Shown one piece after another: positions 23,100-33,067 of a stretch of DNA of 64,000 bases (position 1 is its first letter; the number at the start of each line of letters is the position of its first letter). Origin of the DNA: Falciphora oryzae (taxonomy: Eukaryota; Ascomycota; Sordariomycetes; Magnaporthales; Magnaporthaceae); contig JNVV01000033.1 of the NCBI GenBank assembly GCA_000733355.1, positions 1,521 through 65,520 on the forward strand, read 5' to 3'. The position numbers and the translations under genes are program-made. The notes beneath the pieces were generated by a model that was not told where the DNA came from, made no database searches, and saw nothing but the letters and a program-made list of their open reading frames with translations.

Positions 23100-24354
23100 C
23101 TAAATAACCTTATCCGCCGCAAGCGTAGCAAACGCCGTTCGTCTTAAGCGTAGCCAGCTCGGTATCTCTTTTAGGGGCCTCATCCTTAAGCACGTCGGGA
23201 ATACGGAACTTGCGCCCACGGTGCTCGCGACATTTGTCATTCTTTTCCGGGGTTTTTGCCTGTTTTTTTTTGCGAATCAGGTGGGCACGATAATAAGCTA
23301 AGGCGGCGCCGGTCACGCTGCGGGTAAACATTTCGTAGCTGATGTTAGGGTCCTCGGCATCGTTAAACAGGCGGGGATCGAAATTTGAGGGAATATGCTC
23401 GAAAAAAATACTTTTGCGTTCCTCTATAATGATATTGGCGCGGTCGGCCAGCACGTTAATCTTTGCGATAAACTAGTAGATATCCATGGATTTATCAACT
23501 AGGTCGTACATCATCTTGCTAAATTCGGCTCGAACCTTAGTAAATTAATAGGCGTCGTAATAAACGGCGGCAAACGTAGCTACCATTTCTAACGCGTTAG
23601 CAAACGGGTTCTTAAAGGAGGGGTTATATCGGGCTTCGAAAAAAAAATTGGCATTTCCGGTCGTATTCGCATAAATTACAGCCATACGACTGCGCTCGTT
23701 CTTAAAAGTAATGTCGTCTTCCATAAACTTATCGGCCAAACGGACCACCCAACTAGTAAACTCGTCCTTATCGCCGCTAAAAGCGCCAGGCTCCATTCCG
23801 GTACGCTTATCTTTCAAATTATAATCTAGGTTTTTGGTTATCATGCCGCCCTTATCGTCGTAAGGTTTAAAAGCTAAAAAAGCGGCTACGCCAATAGGCA
23901 CGAACGCTATGCCTCCAAAAACGCTTTCGGCTGGGGTAAATTAGCGGGAGATGGAAACGCCCTAAGTTCGGAGTTAGGACATAACGGCGGCAACAACCGC
24001 CGCCACGTCGGCCTATTGGGCAAGCGGGGAAAGGGTTTAACCAGATATAGTTGTATTTGGGTTATTATCCTCAACCAGGTTCTCGTTTGTTAATTTAAAC
24101 GCCTGGTTTTCTTCTTATTGTAATTGCTCCTTTGCGCTTTGGAGCGGGTGATCGGGGTTGGTCTTTTGCTTCGCGAGCGCGACGTCGGGCTCGTAAAAAA
24201 CCTCGATCTCGGACTCGATATCGTTTTCTAGGTTTGTAGGTTGGGACGGCGTATCTTCTGCCGCGGGGTTAACTTCGGTAGGCTCTTTTAACACGTTTTT
24301 TGTTAAGCGAAATGACTTTTTCGTAAACGACCCCCAGTCCTTCTTTTTGGGCAT
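23100..24354 (-). pseudogene. Element C gag remnant
   Basis: Three open stretches lie in gag position next to the 5' LTR: 24,354-24,115 (acidic, MPKKKDWGSFTKK...), 23,901-23,545 (with FSGDKDEFTSWVVRLADKF, a capsid-like segment) and 23,454-23,110, which ends in a CYACGG motif that would start a CCHC zinc knuckle. Stops between them show decay. Assignment is by position and the capsid-like helix pattern. Confidence 0.65.
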
Positions 24355-24474
24355 AAGGTCGTGTTATCGCGTAAGGTTTTGCGTCGTTTACGTCCGACGG
24401 AATTAGGGGGTGAAATAAGTGGTACTGTATTTAATAAATCGCTTAGCCAGCGAGATATGGAAATAAAAAAGTAG

Positions 24475-24690
24475 TGTTACGATCAAGGAGCGTAGGCTTC
24501 GCAGCCAAATGCAATTGATGCTATGGACTGAAAACTCTTTTATAGGGAGGAAATAAGGAAGAAAGGCGCGGCGCGCCGAAAGCGCGATGCGGTAGAAAAA
24601 GCGGTGCGGCGTCTTATCGCACGAGCCATTTCGTGACGCGTGCTCACGTGGATGCCTGCGGCGTGCGGTGAACTGCCCTAGGGCGTCACA
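24475..24690 (-). repeat. 5' LTR of Gypsy element C
   Basis: Plus strand reads TGTTACGATCAAGG...GGCGTCACA, followed by the target duplication ccctt. Confidence 0.92.
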
Positions 24691-24963
24691 CCCTTCCCAC
24701 CCTGTGTATTGCAGGCTGGCTAAAGCGGCAAAAGACAAGTGGCCTACAACGGACCCCTCCCCGGCTTTTGATAGGCCCGGATACTGGAAACGGCTATTGC
24801 AAAAGCCTTTCCTTTTTGCTTCGTTCGTTAAAGCTACCAACTATTACACTATCGCTAGGCGGTAGTAACAGGGCTTAAATAGCCCGCATATAACCTATTT
24901 TCCTTTTTCTTCTGCATTTTCCACTTTTCCTTTGTACTATTAGGATTAACAGTAGGCTCGTTA

Positions 24964-25781
24964 AGTCAAGACCCCTACTTTGCGCCACCCCCCACTTCCG
25001 GCCACCCCGATTCCCATACTAAATCGCCAAAACGCACCGTTTTCAATCCGCAATAGCAAATCTAAATAAAATCGCATAAATGCAATCCCAAAACCAATCG
25101 AAAGCCGTTTTTTAACGCTTTTCAAAAATATTAATTTTGGATTTCTTAGGTACTAATGAATCCGGAAATTTAAATTTGAAAACAAAGGTCGAAAATACAT
25201 ACTAATTTTACGACATTACACAGTTAAATAAATCTTTAAATTTATATCCGATTAGGCTTTGGTATTTTATATAATACGGAGTTTAGAAAGGACTTTTTAA
25301 AAGTAAAACCGTATATTTTAACTTATTTTTTCCTATTTAATTAAAAAATATTTTATATTTTACTAACAAACTTTTTATATGGGAAAAACTTTTAACTTTT
25401 TTATTTAAATGTAAAAAATAGTTACAAATATACGGTTTTACGTAAAGGAAAGCCCTTTTAAAACTTTATATTAATGTAAATACCCGGGTTTCATTCAATC
25501 CAAATTTAAAGATTTATTTTACTCTATATTTTCGTAAAATTAGTATATATTTTGCACCTTCAACTTTGAGCCGGAATCCCTAGCCCTATAAGGCTTTTAA
25601 AAATACAAACTTGCCTTGTTACAAAGCCTTTAAAAAAACGCTTTCGATTGGTTTTGGGTTTGCATTTATGCGATTTTATTTCGATTTGCTATTGCGGATT
25701 GAAAACGGTACGTTTTGGCGATTTAGTATAGGAATCGGGGTGGCCGGAAGTGGGGGGTGGCGCAAAGTAGGGGTCTTGACT
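24964..25781. mobile_element. Long fold-back MITE of the Fot1/pogo type
   Basis: Ends are AGTCAAGACCCCTACTTTGC and its exact reverse complement, bounded by TA (24,962-24,963 and 25,782-25,783). The inverted match is strong over about 150 bases at each end (24,964-25,120 against 25,630-25,781). It continues in degraded form inward: aaaaccgtatatttta near 25,305 against atatacggttttacg near 25,430. The centre is very AT-rich and has no transposase. AGTCAAG ends with TA targets are typical of Fot1-like elements. It sits just after the LINE 3' end. Confidence 0.88.
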
Positions 25782-25920
25782 TAGTCCCCCGCACCTCCGG
25801 CCGGGCCTAGGGGAGGTCCCAAAAACCCCCCCCGCCCAACCCGGCCTTGCCCCCTTTTCCGGCACACCCGCCGGCCGACAGCACCACTACCACTCGCAGC
25901 GCTTCACAACGCCCCGGCGT

Positions 25921-26162
25921 ATATATATACGCCCCACCGCCGATCGCCCGCTCACCAATAAGGAGCGCCGGAATGCGGCCCGAACTCCGTATGCCTTGGG
26001 CTTGCCCCTTGGTTTGATTTTGTTAGCCGCCTTGATAGCAACACGTAGCCTAGTGTCAAGCTTAGGTAGCGCTAGCACGTCGTATGCCCCCTGGGAGGCA
26101 GGGACTGGTAGATCCCGACTATAACGACGTTAAATATACTCTCTCTCTCTCTCTCTCTCTCT
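25921..26162. repeat. CT-tailed dispersed repeat, copy 1
   Basis: About 220 bases matching 46,531-46,753 in the same orientation: shared blocks include aaggagcgccgg, gtagcctagtgtcaagctta and gttaaatatactctctctct. Both copies end in a (CT)n tract. A repeat with a simple-sequence 3' tail could be a SINE or LINE 3' fragment. No coding potential is evident. Confidence 0.7.
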
Positions 26163-26232
26163 GGCTATCATAGCTCGACCCTCCACGGGTGTGGCTTTAT
26201 GAGGCGATGCGCACCGCTAACTGCGCGACCAG

Positions 26233-26516
26233 TGTCACACAGAAGAGCCCGTGGACTCACCTAATCGACCCACAGAAGGTCCGGGAATCGGTATAGGTGC
26301 CTAACGGCCCCGAGGCCCAAAGGCCGAAGGCTGGAAGGGCAGTGTGAATCATATACTTAATACTTCGCACGGATCACAAGGTGGTTTATATAAACCCTGC
26401 CATCTCCTATGTCCTCCATGAAAGATTCCTTCTTCCTCAAGCATCTTTTGAGCCCATAGAAAGATTATCTGCAATATAGAGATCCTTTTCCAAGCCGTCT
26501 TTGACCCCTTGCTACA
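26233..26516 (-). repeat. Solo LTR (284 bases), second copy of the 11,048 family, inverted
   Basis: Starts tgtcacacagaagagcc and ends accccttgctaca on plus; the reverse complement matches 11,048-11,332 throughout. A perfect 5-base target duplication accag lies at 26,228-26,232 and 26,517-26,521. Strand is given relative to the 11,048 copy. Confidence 0.92.
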
Positions 26517-26521
26517 ACCAG

Positions 26522-28500
26522 ATACAATTCGGGTCGCGAACGGCCAAAATGGAGAGCGGCAAAGTCAAAAGCACGACCCTAATCTCATTGTAGCCACGTC
26601 CCGGCCAGCTAGCTAATTAAGCCCGTGTTATAATGTGCACATACCTCCCCTACTCCTGAAACCTTGGCGATGATAATACAAACAGATACTTCTAAGCCGT
26701 GGGGTTACAATAAATACGGGCTGCTCGGCATATTTGCAATTGTATGTTTTTATTCGCTTTGGCGTACCGAAACCCTTTGCTGATTGTCGCAAGCGTCGGT
26801 CGAGCCACCACAGCAATGACGAAGCAAAAGGCAAGTCTGAGCCAGCATATGGAAGCGACCCTTTGTGCAGTCGCATCCCATTTTTTAACGTATCGAAGGA
26901 GCACATTTTTGCCCCAAACACTACAGCTTGTGGCGGGTATATTTATACGACGCCGGATTATGCTTTATGTTGGAATACGCACATAAACCTCGCACCATAT
27001 CTACTCTCCGCGAATGCCCGGTGGCGGAGCTCAAATGATCGGCTGCCGGTATTATCCTTATAATTCAACTAGGGAAACCCGGGTGGCTATACTATCCAGG
27101 AGGAAGCGACGGTTGATGCAACGGCGTTCGCATCTCGAGCCAACATATATGTCCCTGCGTACAAAGCCCGGTAGACGTTACAGTTGCCGCGTTAAGGTTC
27201 TCTCCGGCAACAAAGCATAAAGCGCTCGTTTTCCCATATGGTGTTCCACATGGACACCTATCTCTGTCCTACACGATCGCCGACCTTGCCCGAATGTCGC
27301 GCCGGCAAAACTTGCCCGTATGCGCCTGGCCTTCATTTCTCACATCCCAAATGATCAAAAGCGAGCGCCAGTGGGACGTGCACCAGCGCCAAAAGCCTCG
27401 AGTGGCGTGACGACGCGGGACGGGAGACTGGGCGTCACATCCGTCTCATTGGGTAGTATTAGCTATACTATGTATGTGAGAGGCCCCGGAAGTGTCGGAG
27501 CATGCTTTGGCATACCGAGCACGACGAGCTGGGCTCGTGGGCGCATTGGCCTGCAAGCTCTTATCGCAGCGGCGCCGTGTTTAATTCGCTCGTGCTGGCT
27601 TGTACGAGCATGCGTCCTGTCCGGTCCTTTTCCTCGCCGCCGCTACTGCAACAGTATCTACCTAATTATTGGTTTATTCGGAAGCTGCTCGATGCTTTTT
27701 TATTCCCCGTCTGCTTGGCTTCCTGGACCCCTGGCGGCCAAAACGTTTTGTTTTACCTCGGCCAGAAATGCCCTGTCGGCAAAGGCTGTCAGGTGCTTCG
27801 GTGCCCCAAGCATGGAACCCCTGGGGGTCTTCGCCCCACTCGGGGGTCGGAGGTGCCCTCCCAACGGCCCCTAGGATCACCGATCTGATGCACGAGCTCT
27901 AAAGGATCCGCTCGAGCCTCTCTGCGCGGTGCGCCAACGTTCGACTGCCCGCCGCGATGTCACACGCTCTTTCGGCGCCTTTTAGGCTTTGGGGCCGCAT
28001 GGGATAAGACTTGGGTGGTGAAGTTCTGTCCAGCCAGTGCGGGCATTTGCTGTGCCTGGCCGTCCCATCTTCCATGCCCGCCGTCCGAGTTGAGCCAGTT
28101 TGGCCTGCACATTGATAAACGTCGACCTGCCCCCTCCCACTTCGAGCACCCCGTTCCAAGCCAGCCCCTGCCGTCGCCTTGGACGCGGACTGCCCCTCGT
28201 TTTATACTGAACTTTTCGACCCACTTCCACGCCGTTCGAGCCGCACGCACATGCAGCTACTTGTTGCTCCTTCAGCCCGCATGCAAGCTTCCACTGCAGC
28301 TCTCTTATGCCTCGCCTTCAGCTGGAGATACCGTTGAATGCGCCTGCACACAGCCTGCCCTCCGCGGCCCCCACGCAACCAACCTTTCGCTAGTCGCTAG
28401 GAACCGCGTCGCTGGGCCTGTATCTCGTCATCCTTCGAATTCCGCCCGAATATTAGCCCATCGCGACACCGCCATCCTCCAGCCGAAACAGCGCAGCATC
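26522..28500. other. Intergenic region, no gene supported
   Basis: Mixed-composition sequence with several open frames that show no recognisable domain and overlap each other on both strands. The last part (about 28,000-28,500) is pyrimidine-rich, consistent with the promoter and 5' UTR of the gene starting at 28,501. Confidence 0.45.
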
Positions 28501-29822
28501 ATGCTACCATCAACTTTACCGCCTGTTGCTAGGACAATGAGCGAGCCCTCGGTCTGGACTCAAACGCCGACTGAGAGCCATGACGACACCAAGTCGACGA
28601 CGCAGCTTTCTATCCCATCCGAAGCTTCTACGATGGTCATCGCAGCCGCTCCCATGACGCCGAGTCTTACGCCGCAAGAATCTCCCCATCGGGGCAGATC
28701 CGTCTCCTACTCCAACCGTCCCGTGAGTGGGAGCGGCACCCGAGCGTCACGCTTTATCGAAACCCCCATGTTCGAATATACGCCGGCCAATTCCGTTTAT
28801 GAAGAGGACGTTAATGGCGCCTCCCGGTCCGAGTCCCAGGAGCGTCGGGCCTCGGTCCTCCGGCTGGTCCTGCGCATTACCAACGGCGTGTCCCACCTGG
28901 CCGTCGTCGTTATGCTCCTAGCTATCATGTCCTCTTTTCTCGCCACCTCGACGACGTGGTACAGCACCATGTCGTAAGTTGCATAACTCCCTTTCTCTAA
29001 ATATACCACGTGGAGGGATGGGACGGCCTTTGGTGTACAGAATCTCTGGGCTAACCCAGTATCGTTACTTTGCGCCCCTGTTCTAGACCAGAAGCAACAG
29101 CCCTCATGGTGGTTCTTTCCTTGGACGCGCTGTTCGACCTCCGGGCGCTGGCGCTGTGCCGCGCGCCGTGGCCCGGGTGGGCGCTCGAGGCCCGCTTGCT
29201 CCTCGGCCTGGCCTACCTGACCATCTTCATGGTCTACATCGGCGTCGGCGGCACCGTCTTCCCCTACAGCTTCACCTACTGGGGCATGGGCCCCGGCTAC
29301 GGCGCGCCGCTCGTGTTCATGCTCATGTGGCTGCTCGGCGTCTGGAACCTCGTCCACGCCGCCCTCCATAGGCATTCGTTTGGTGCCGCCCTGGGCGCCT
29401 GCCTCGGCCTCGAAAGGTCTAACGCCGCCGCCGCTTCGCGCCCGCAGACGCCCGCCATGATGATGAGGACGGATCGTCGGCGGGACGCGGCCGAGGGTGG
29501 CGGCGGCGGGCTGATGGCCGCCGTCAGGGGGCTGGGGATCCGGAGGAGCGCGCTGCCAGGCGGCGGCGCTCGTAATGGTGATAATGACGACGTCGAGGCT
29601 GCACGGCGGCGGGTGAGCAGCAGTCGCGCGGGCACCGCGGCGCCGATAACGACGCAGTCCAGCGAGATGGACCTGTCGACCCTCAACGGCCAGCGGCCCC
29701 AGGACAAGACCATGGACAGCACGTCGACGCTCGACCACGTTCGGCCGCCGACCGCGCCCCGGACAGGGCAGCAGGGCCAGGGTGCGGTTTGGTGGACCAC
29801 TCACTCGCCCTGCACCCCCTAA
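28501..29822 (+). CDS. Predicted multi-pass membrane protein, function unknown
   Basis: Two exons (28,501-28,973 and 29,087-29,822) joined across a 113-base intron (gtaagt...ttctag) give 402 residues in one frame. The start is the ATG in atcatgctacc; a later ATG at 28,537 is possible. Residues 1-120 are hydrophilic and Ser/Thr/Pro-rich. Four hydrophobic segments follow: one ending exon 1 (SHLAVVVMLLAIMSSFLA), then TALMVVLSLDALF, ARLLLGLAYLTIFMVYIGV, and APLVFMLMWLLGVWNLVHAA. The C-terminal ~170 residues are Gly/Arg/Ala-rich and probably disordered. The layout resembles fungal four-helix membrane proteins (MARVEL-like), but I see no diagnostic motif. No internal stops; probably functional. Confidence 0.75.
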
Positions 29823-29939
29823 CGCCGCCACGGACAGTCTATTGTTGCCTTTAATCAGCTTTGTGTTTTTGATAAATAGAATTGATACGATTTTGATGAT
29901 GCGTTTCAGGTCGCGGCGCGTGGTGCTCTTTCAGATATG

Positions 29940-30195
29940 TTCTCGACGTGCCCGGCAATTGCAAAATCAAGAACCTGTTCCACGCCGACCGCCTCCGCAA
30001 AGCATCTACAGACCCGCTACCCCAGCAGCATCAGACTCCGTCCCCGCCAGAGGACGTCGACGGAGAGGCCGAATTCGAGGTGGAACGAATCGAACGCTCA
30101 CGTGTGTTACGACGCCAATTACAGTACCAAGCGGCCTGGCGGGGTCACGACCCGGACGACACTTGGTATCCCGCTGCGAACTTCAAAAACTCCCC
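29940..30195 (+). pseudogene. Chromodomain tail of a Gypsy pol, fused to a C2H2 gene fragment
   Basis: The frame reads VPGNCKIKNLFHADRLRKA, the integrase C-terminal motif of chromoviruses, then EVERIERSRVLRRQLQYQAAW and HDPDDTWYPAANFKNSP, a chromodomain like that of element C. It stops abruptly at about 30,195, where a different reading frame with a zinc finger takes over. Only the last ~85 residues of pol are present and no LTR is visible on the right, so this is a chimeric junction rather than an element end. Confidence 0.75.
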
Positions 30196-31102
30196 GTGTG
30201 CGGCGAGAAGTTTACCGAATCACCACTTCTGGAGGATCACATCCGGGCGAGGACGTGCAAGGGCCCACCTGCCGGATTCCGGGTCGAGGGCGTGACCGCT
30301 ACGCAGCAGAAGGAGCTAAGCAGGCGAATTAGGTGCCAAGACAGCGAGGAGACGCAGTGGTTCAGAATCTAGGACGTCCTATTCCCGGATTCGCCGCGAC
30401 CGTCGTCTCTATACCTGGGGAACGTGCTCGATGAGACGGTCAACATGGTGCATCGCACGTGGCAGAGCCAGGCGAACGAGGTAGCCCGCGGCGTGGCCGC
30501 GAAACCCGACGGCGGACCCGGCCGGTGCACCGAGGCGCTGGCCATGGACATGTCGAAGGAAGTCGTCGAGCAGCTGCTCTCGCGGATGCCGGGCAACATG
30601 CAGTGTGCCGTAGACACCGCAGGCCCGGAAATGCATACCATCAACGCTTCGCACTCGACTGGCGATGCATCCGCCAACCAGGCCGACGGCATGCCCGAAC
30701 AAAATACAGCTCTGGAGCCAGTGCCAGTTCCGGATAAGGCACAATCGCGAATCTCAGCTTGGCCCTATCAGTCCGGAGGACTTCTGCGATGCCAGGCTAA
30801 CATTGCAAGTAAATCTGAACGCGGTCCAGGGGGCCCTAATGCCGACTGAAGGTGCTGACCGTCCTCACGAGACCGCGATGGACTTGACAGCGGTCTGGCC
30901 ACCAGCGCTATACCTCGAAAGTAGCATGGCAGCTGAGCATTCCCTAAGCTTAAACAATACGTTCGGGGACAGGGTGAACAGCTGGTCTGCGCAAAACTTC
31001 AATATGATGGCAATCGAGTGGAACCAGCGCGACTACAGTCCAGGGTCGTGGGACAGTGGATCGGGCACTTCCGACATGCTGGTACCCTGGGAGCGAACGT
31101 GA
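30196..31102 (+). pseudogene. Fungal C2H2-type zinc finger protein, 5'-truncated, with nonsense mutation
   Basis: From about 30,196 the frame gives VCGEKFTESPLLEDHIRARTC, a C2H2-like finger, then GVTATQQKELSRR and EETQWFRI-stop-DVLFPDSPRPSS. This order (finger, then RPSSxY-type motif) is familiar from fungal C2H2 proteins of unknown function. The TAG at 30,370-30,372 stands where Trp (TGG) is expected, a G-to-A change. The same frame continues open to 30,849, and a shifted frame stays open to 31,102. The N-terminal part is missing, replaced by Gypsy sequence. Possibly a transcriptional regulator once; now broken. Confidence 0.62.
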
Positions 31103-31423
31103 TCTGGCTTTACATTTTGCAGTCGTAAAAGCGAACGGCTCTAGGTACTCTAAAGTAGACTCCATCTAATCACTTCTACCCGGCGCATGCGGGTCAACCC
31201 GCTCTAATGCGCACAAGTTTCCGGGCTCGGCTCCCCTGACATGATGTTTTCGCTACTCCAACTGCCTTATTCGTTTTGTTTTTATGCGCTGCGTTATCAA
31301 GTGCGTCCCTGACCTGGTCGTGCTTAGCGCTGGCATGTTTAAGTGCACAGTTGCTGATCGGGCAAACGAACTCCGCAATCATCATCCAGCCGACTGCCCT
31401 GGCAGAGGAGGGCCGCCGAGCAT

Positions 31424-32150
31424 TTGGTCAATCCGAGGCAGGCCCAAGGAACCACGGCTGAGGGCGGCTTGCCGGCAGCGACGCAGATCCAAATCACTCT
31501 GCGATCTACACCTCCCTGGCCACCAGGCAAGGCTCTCAACTATGGAGGCACCGCGCTGTCCGAGCACGGCTCGTCGGATGCGGGGGGCCGGTCGCAGGAA
31601 TATCCCCAGCATCAGCAAACCCGGCAGCACCAGCAACAGTCAGAAGAACCGCAAGCTCGCCGGGGCGCTGAGTCTCCTTACGTGGCCCAGACGCCCAGGA
31701 GCAACGCGGGACCCGTACGCAGCGGCCATCCCTCTAGATAGGCTCGCACGGGAAACGAGGCTGTCACCAGCCAGCAAGGACGAGGCCGCGGACGGGTCTC
31801 CCAATTCGGACGCACGAATGGCGGCCGTGACATCAGGGGCAGCCGCCGCCCTGGTGGCCAGCGGGGCGGGGCCAGGGGTTCGCTTCCTTTTCGGGTTTCC
31901 AACATCGGCGACACAGCCCCGTCGTCCCGGATGTCCTATCCCAGTCGAAATGAAGCAGGGGAGGGAGCAGGCGAAAACTGCAAAGTCATCAGCGACGACG
32001 ACGGCAATAACAACGAAAATGGTTCACAACTGGCGTCTCTACTGGCGCAACTACGCCACTTTCCCTCAATATCAACCAATATCGCTATAAAAGCAGTTAG
32101 TAGTCTGCATCGTCCACGGCCCCCGGCTGAAGATCCATTTCCCCCAAAAG
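31424..32150 (+). pseudogene. Low-complexity RG/Q-rich reading frame with one internal stop
   Basis: One frame runs from about 31,424 to 32,150, broken only by TAG at about 31,739 (codon context SR-stop-ARTGNE). The protein is Q/S-rich first (PQHQQTRQHQQQSEE), then Gly/Arg-rich (RGRGRVSQFGR, GSRRPGGQRGGARGS), then acidic/Asn-rich (SDDDGNNNENG). RG-rich tracts occur in RNA-binding proteins, but no domain is visible. It may be the far end of the preceding broken gene or an unrelated decayed gene. Confidence 0.3.
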
Positions 32151-33067
32151 TTATCAAAACGGTTTATTGCAATTTTTGCATTTTAGAGCATGATCTCACG
32201 CGCTGCTATCTTCCCACCATGGTCTTCTTTACTCGTTATTTCGCTCCTCCTGAAGTACTGGCATGTTCAAGGGGACCGCGAAATGGGCTGGGAACTCCAA
32301 CGTCCGCCATCCGTCTCGCCAATATCCGTGATACAACATGTCTGGTGCTGCCAGTTAATACGCCGCTCTATTGGCTATGACTGCATGTTCGCTAGCACGC
32401 CGCCCCGAAAATGGGAGGGGAGGGGAATGTTGACACTCAATGTATATGCACGGGTTCAAATCACTCATCCTCCATCATTCGATTTCGCCGACCCTGGGCG
32501 ACATGCGGAGAGCTGGTAGGTGCATCTAAGAAGGGGGTGAACGACACAGGGTTTCAGTCGCGCCCGGCTTGCCACTTCCCAGTCCCAAGCGCACCACGCG
32601 TCCGTAAAAACGTGAGCGGGACGCGCTTTCGTTCCAAGTCGCGTCCACGGCCACCCGGGCCAAACGCGTTCCTGGTACCTTGTCTTTTACGCCGCATGGC
32701 CAGCTCTCTCCACAGCAGTCGAGCAGGTACGAAGTGAAACAAATGGCACTCTGGAAGCCTTCGGTACTCCGGGTTGTTAGAGTAACACCGAGGCCATCAA
32801 CAGCAGCCGTCACCGGTAGCCTCGCCGAGGCGAACCACAGTTAGCATACAAACATCTCGCCAATCGGGAAGCCGGGCGGCCTGTACCATACGAGGATTGC
32901 CGTCAGTTTTGATTACCCTGTCTTGTCGAATCAATACCTGCGCAAAAGACAGGAGGAGAGATACTTAACCGTGTCGTTTCGATCTCCTAGTATCCCCTGA
33001 TCACAGAACCTCCGCAGCAACGGAATCCACAACTCTTGGCTGACCAAAATATGGAGAGACGCGCAAC
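32151..33067. other. Intergenic region, no gene supported
   Basis: Short overlapping frames on both strands without recognisable motifs or conserved structure. It separates two pseudogenes. Confidence 0.4.

Larger units (their letters stand above)
18757..24690 (-). mobile_element. Gypsy/chromovirus LTR retrotransposon C (5.9 kb), minus orientation
   Basis: Two 216-base LTRs (18,757-18,972 and 24,475-24,690) with TGT...ACA ends are flanked by the perfect duplication ccctt (18,752-18,756 and 24,691-24,695). All LTR differences I see are transitions. Coding remnants run right to left: gag (24,354-23,110), protease/RT (about 22,900-21,300), RNase H, integrase (about 20,200-19,900) and chromodomain (19,300-19,019). 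A purine tract gagaaggggtag on minus, just before the 3' LTR, is a good polypurine tract. The element is full-length in layout but its frames are full of stops. Confidence 0.92.
18165..24869 (+). pseudogene. LINE ORF2 3' end (RNase H and C-terminal CCHC region), split by Gypsy element C
   Basis: 18,165-18,756 encodes the end of a fungal LINE polyprotein: RNase H with LCLDNTSAA and VRWSPGHTGIPGNEEADAEA (conserved Asp and His-containing motifs), then the typical tail with WYHRKFQHE and CRYGRNKSP. The frame is interrupted at 18,757 by element C and resumes at 24,696 after one copy of the duplicated ccctt. It continues in phase (SHPVYCRLAKAAKDKW...) to a stop at about 24,867. So the gene end was open when C inserted. 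Endonuclease and reverse transcriptase are absent upstream of 18,165, as in the 5' truncation usual for LINE copies. About 90 bases of possible 3' UTR follow. Confidence 0.85.

Noticed and set aside
27320..27888. Overlapping plus frames of 128-184 codons
   Set aside because: Two overlapping frames in different phases, no motif, no splice structure; likely chance.
28797..29831. Minus-strand 344-codon frame
   Set aside because: Antisense of the membrane-protein gene, which has a consistent intron and hydrophobic helices on the plus strand.
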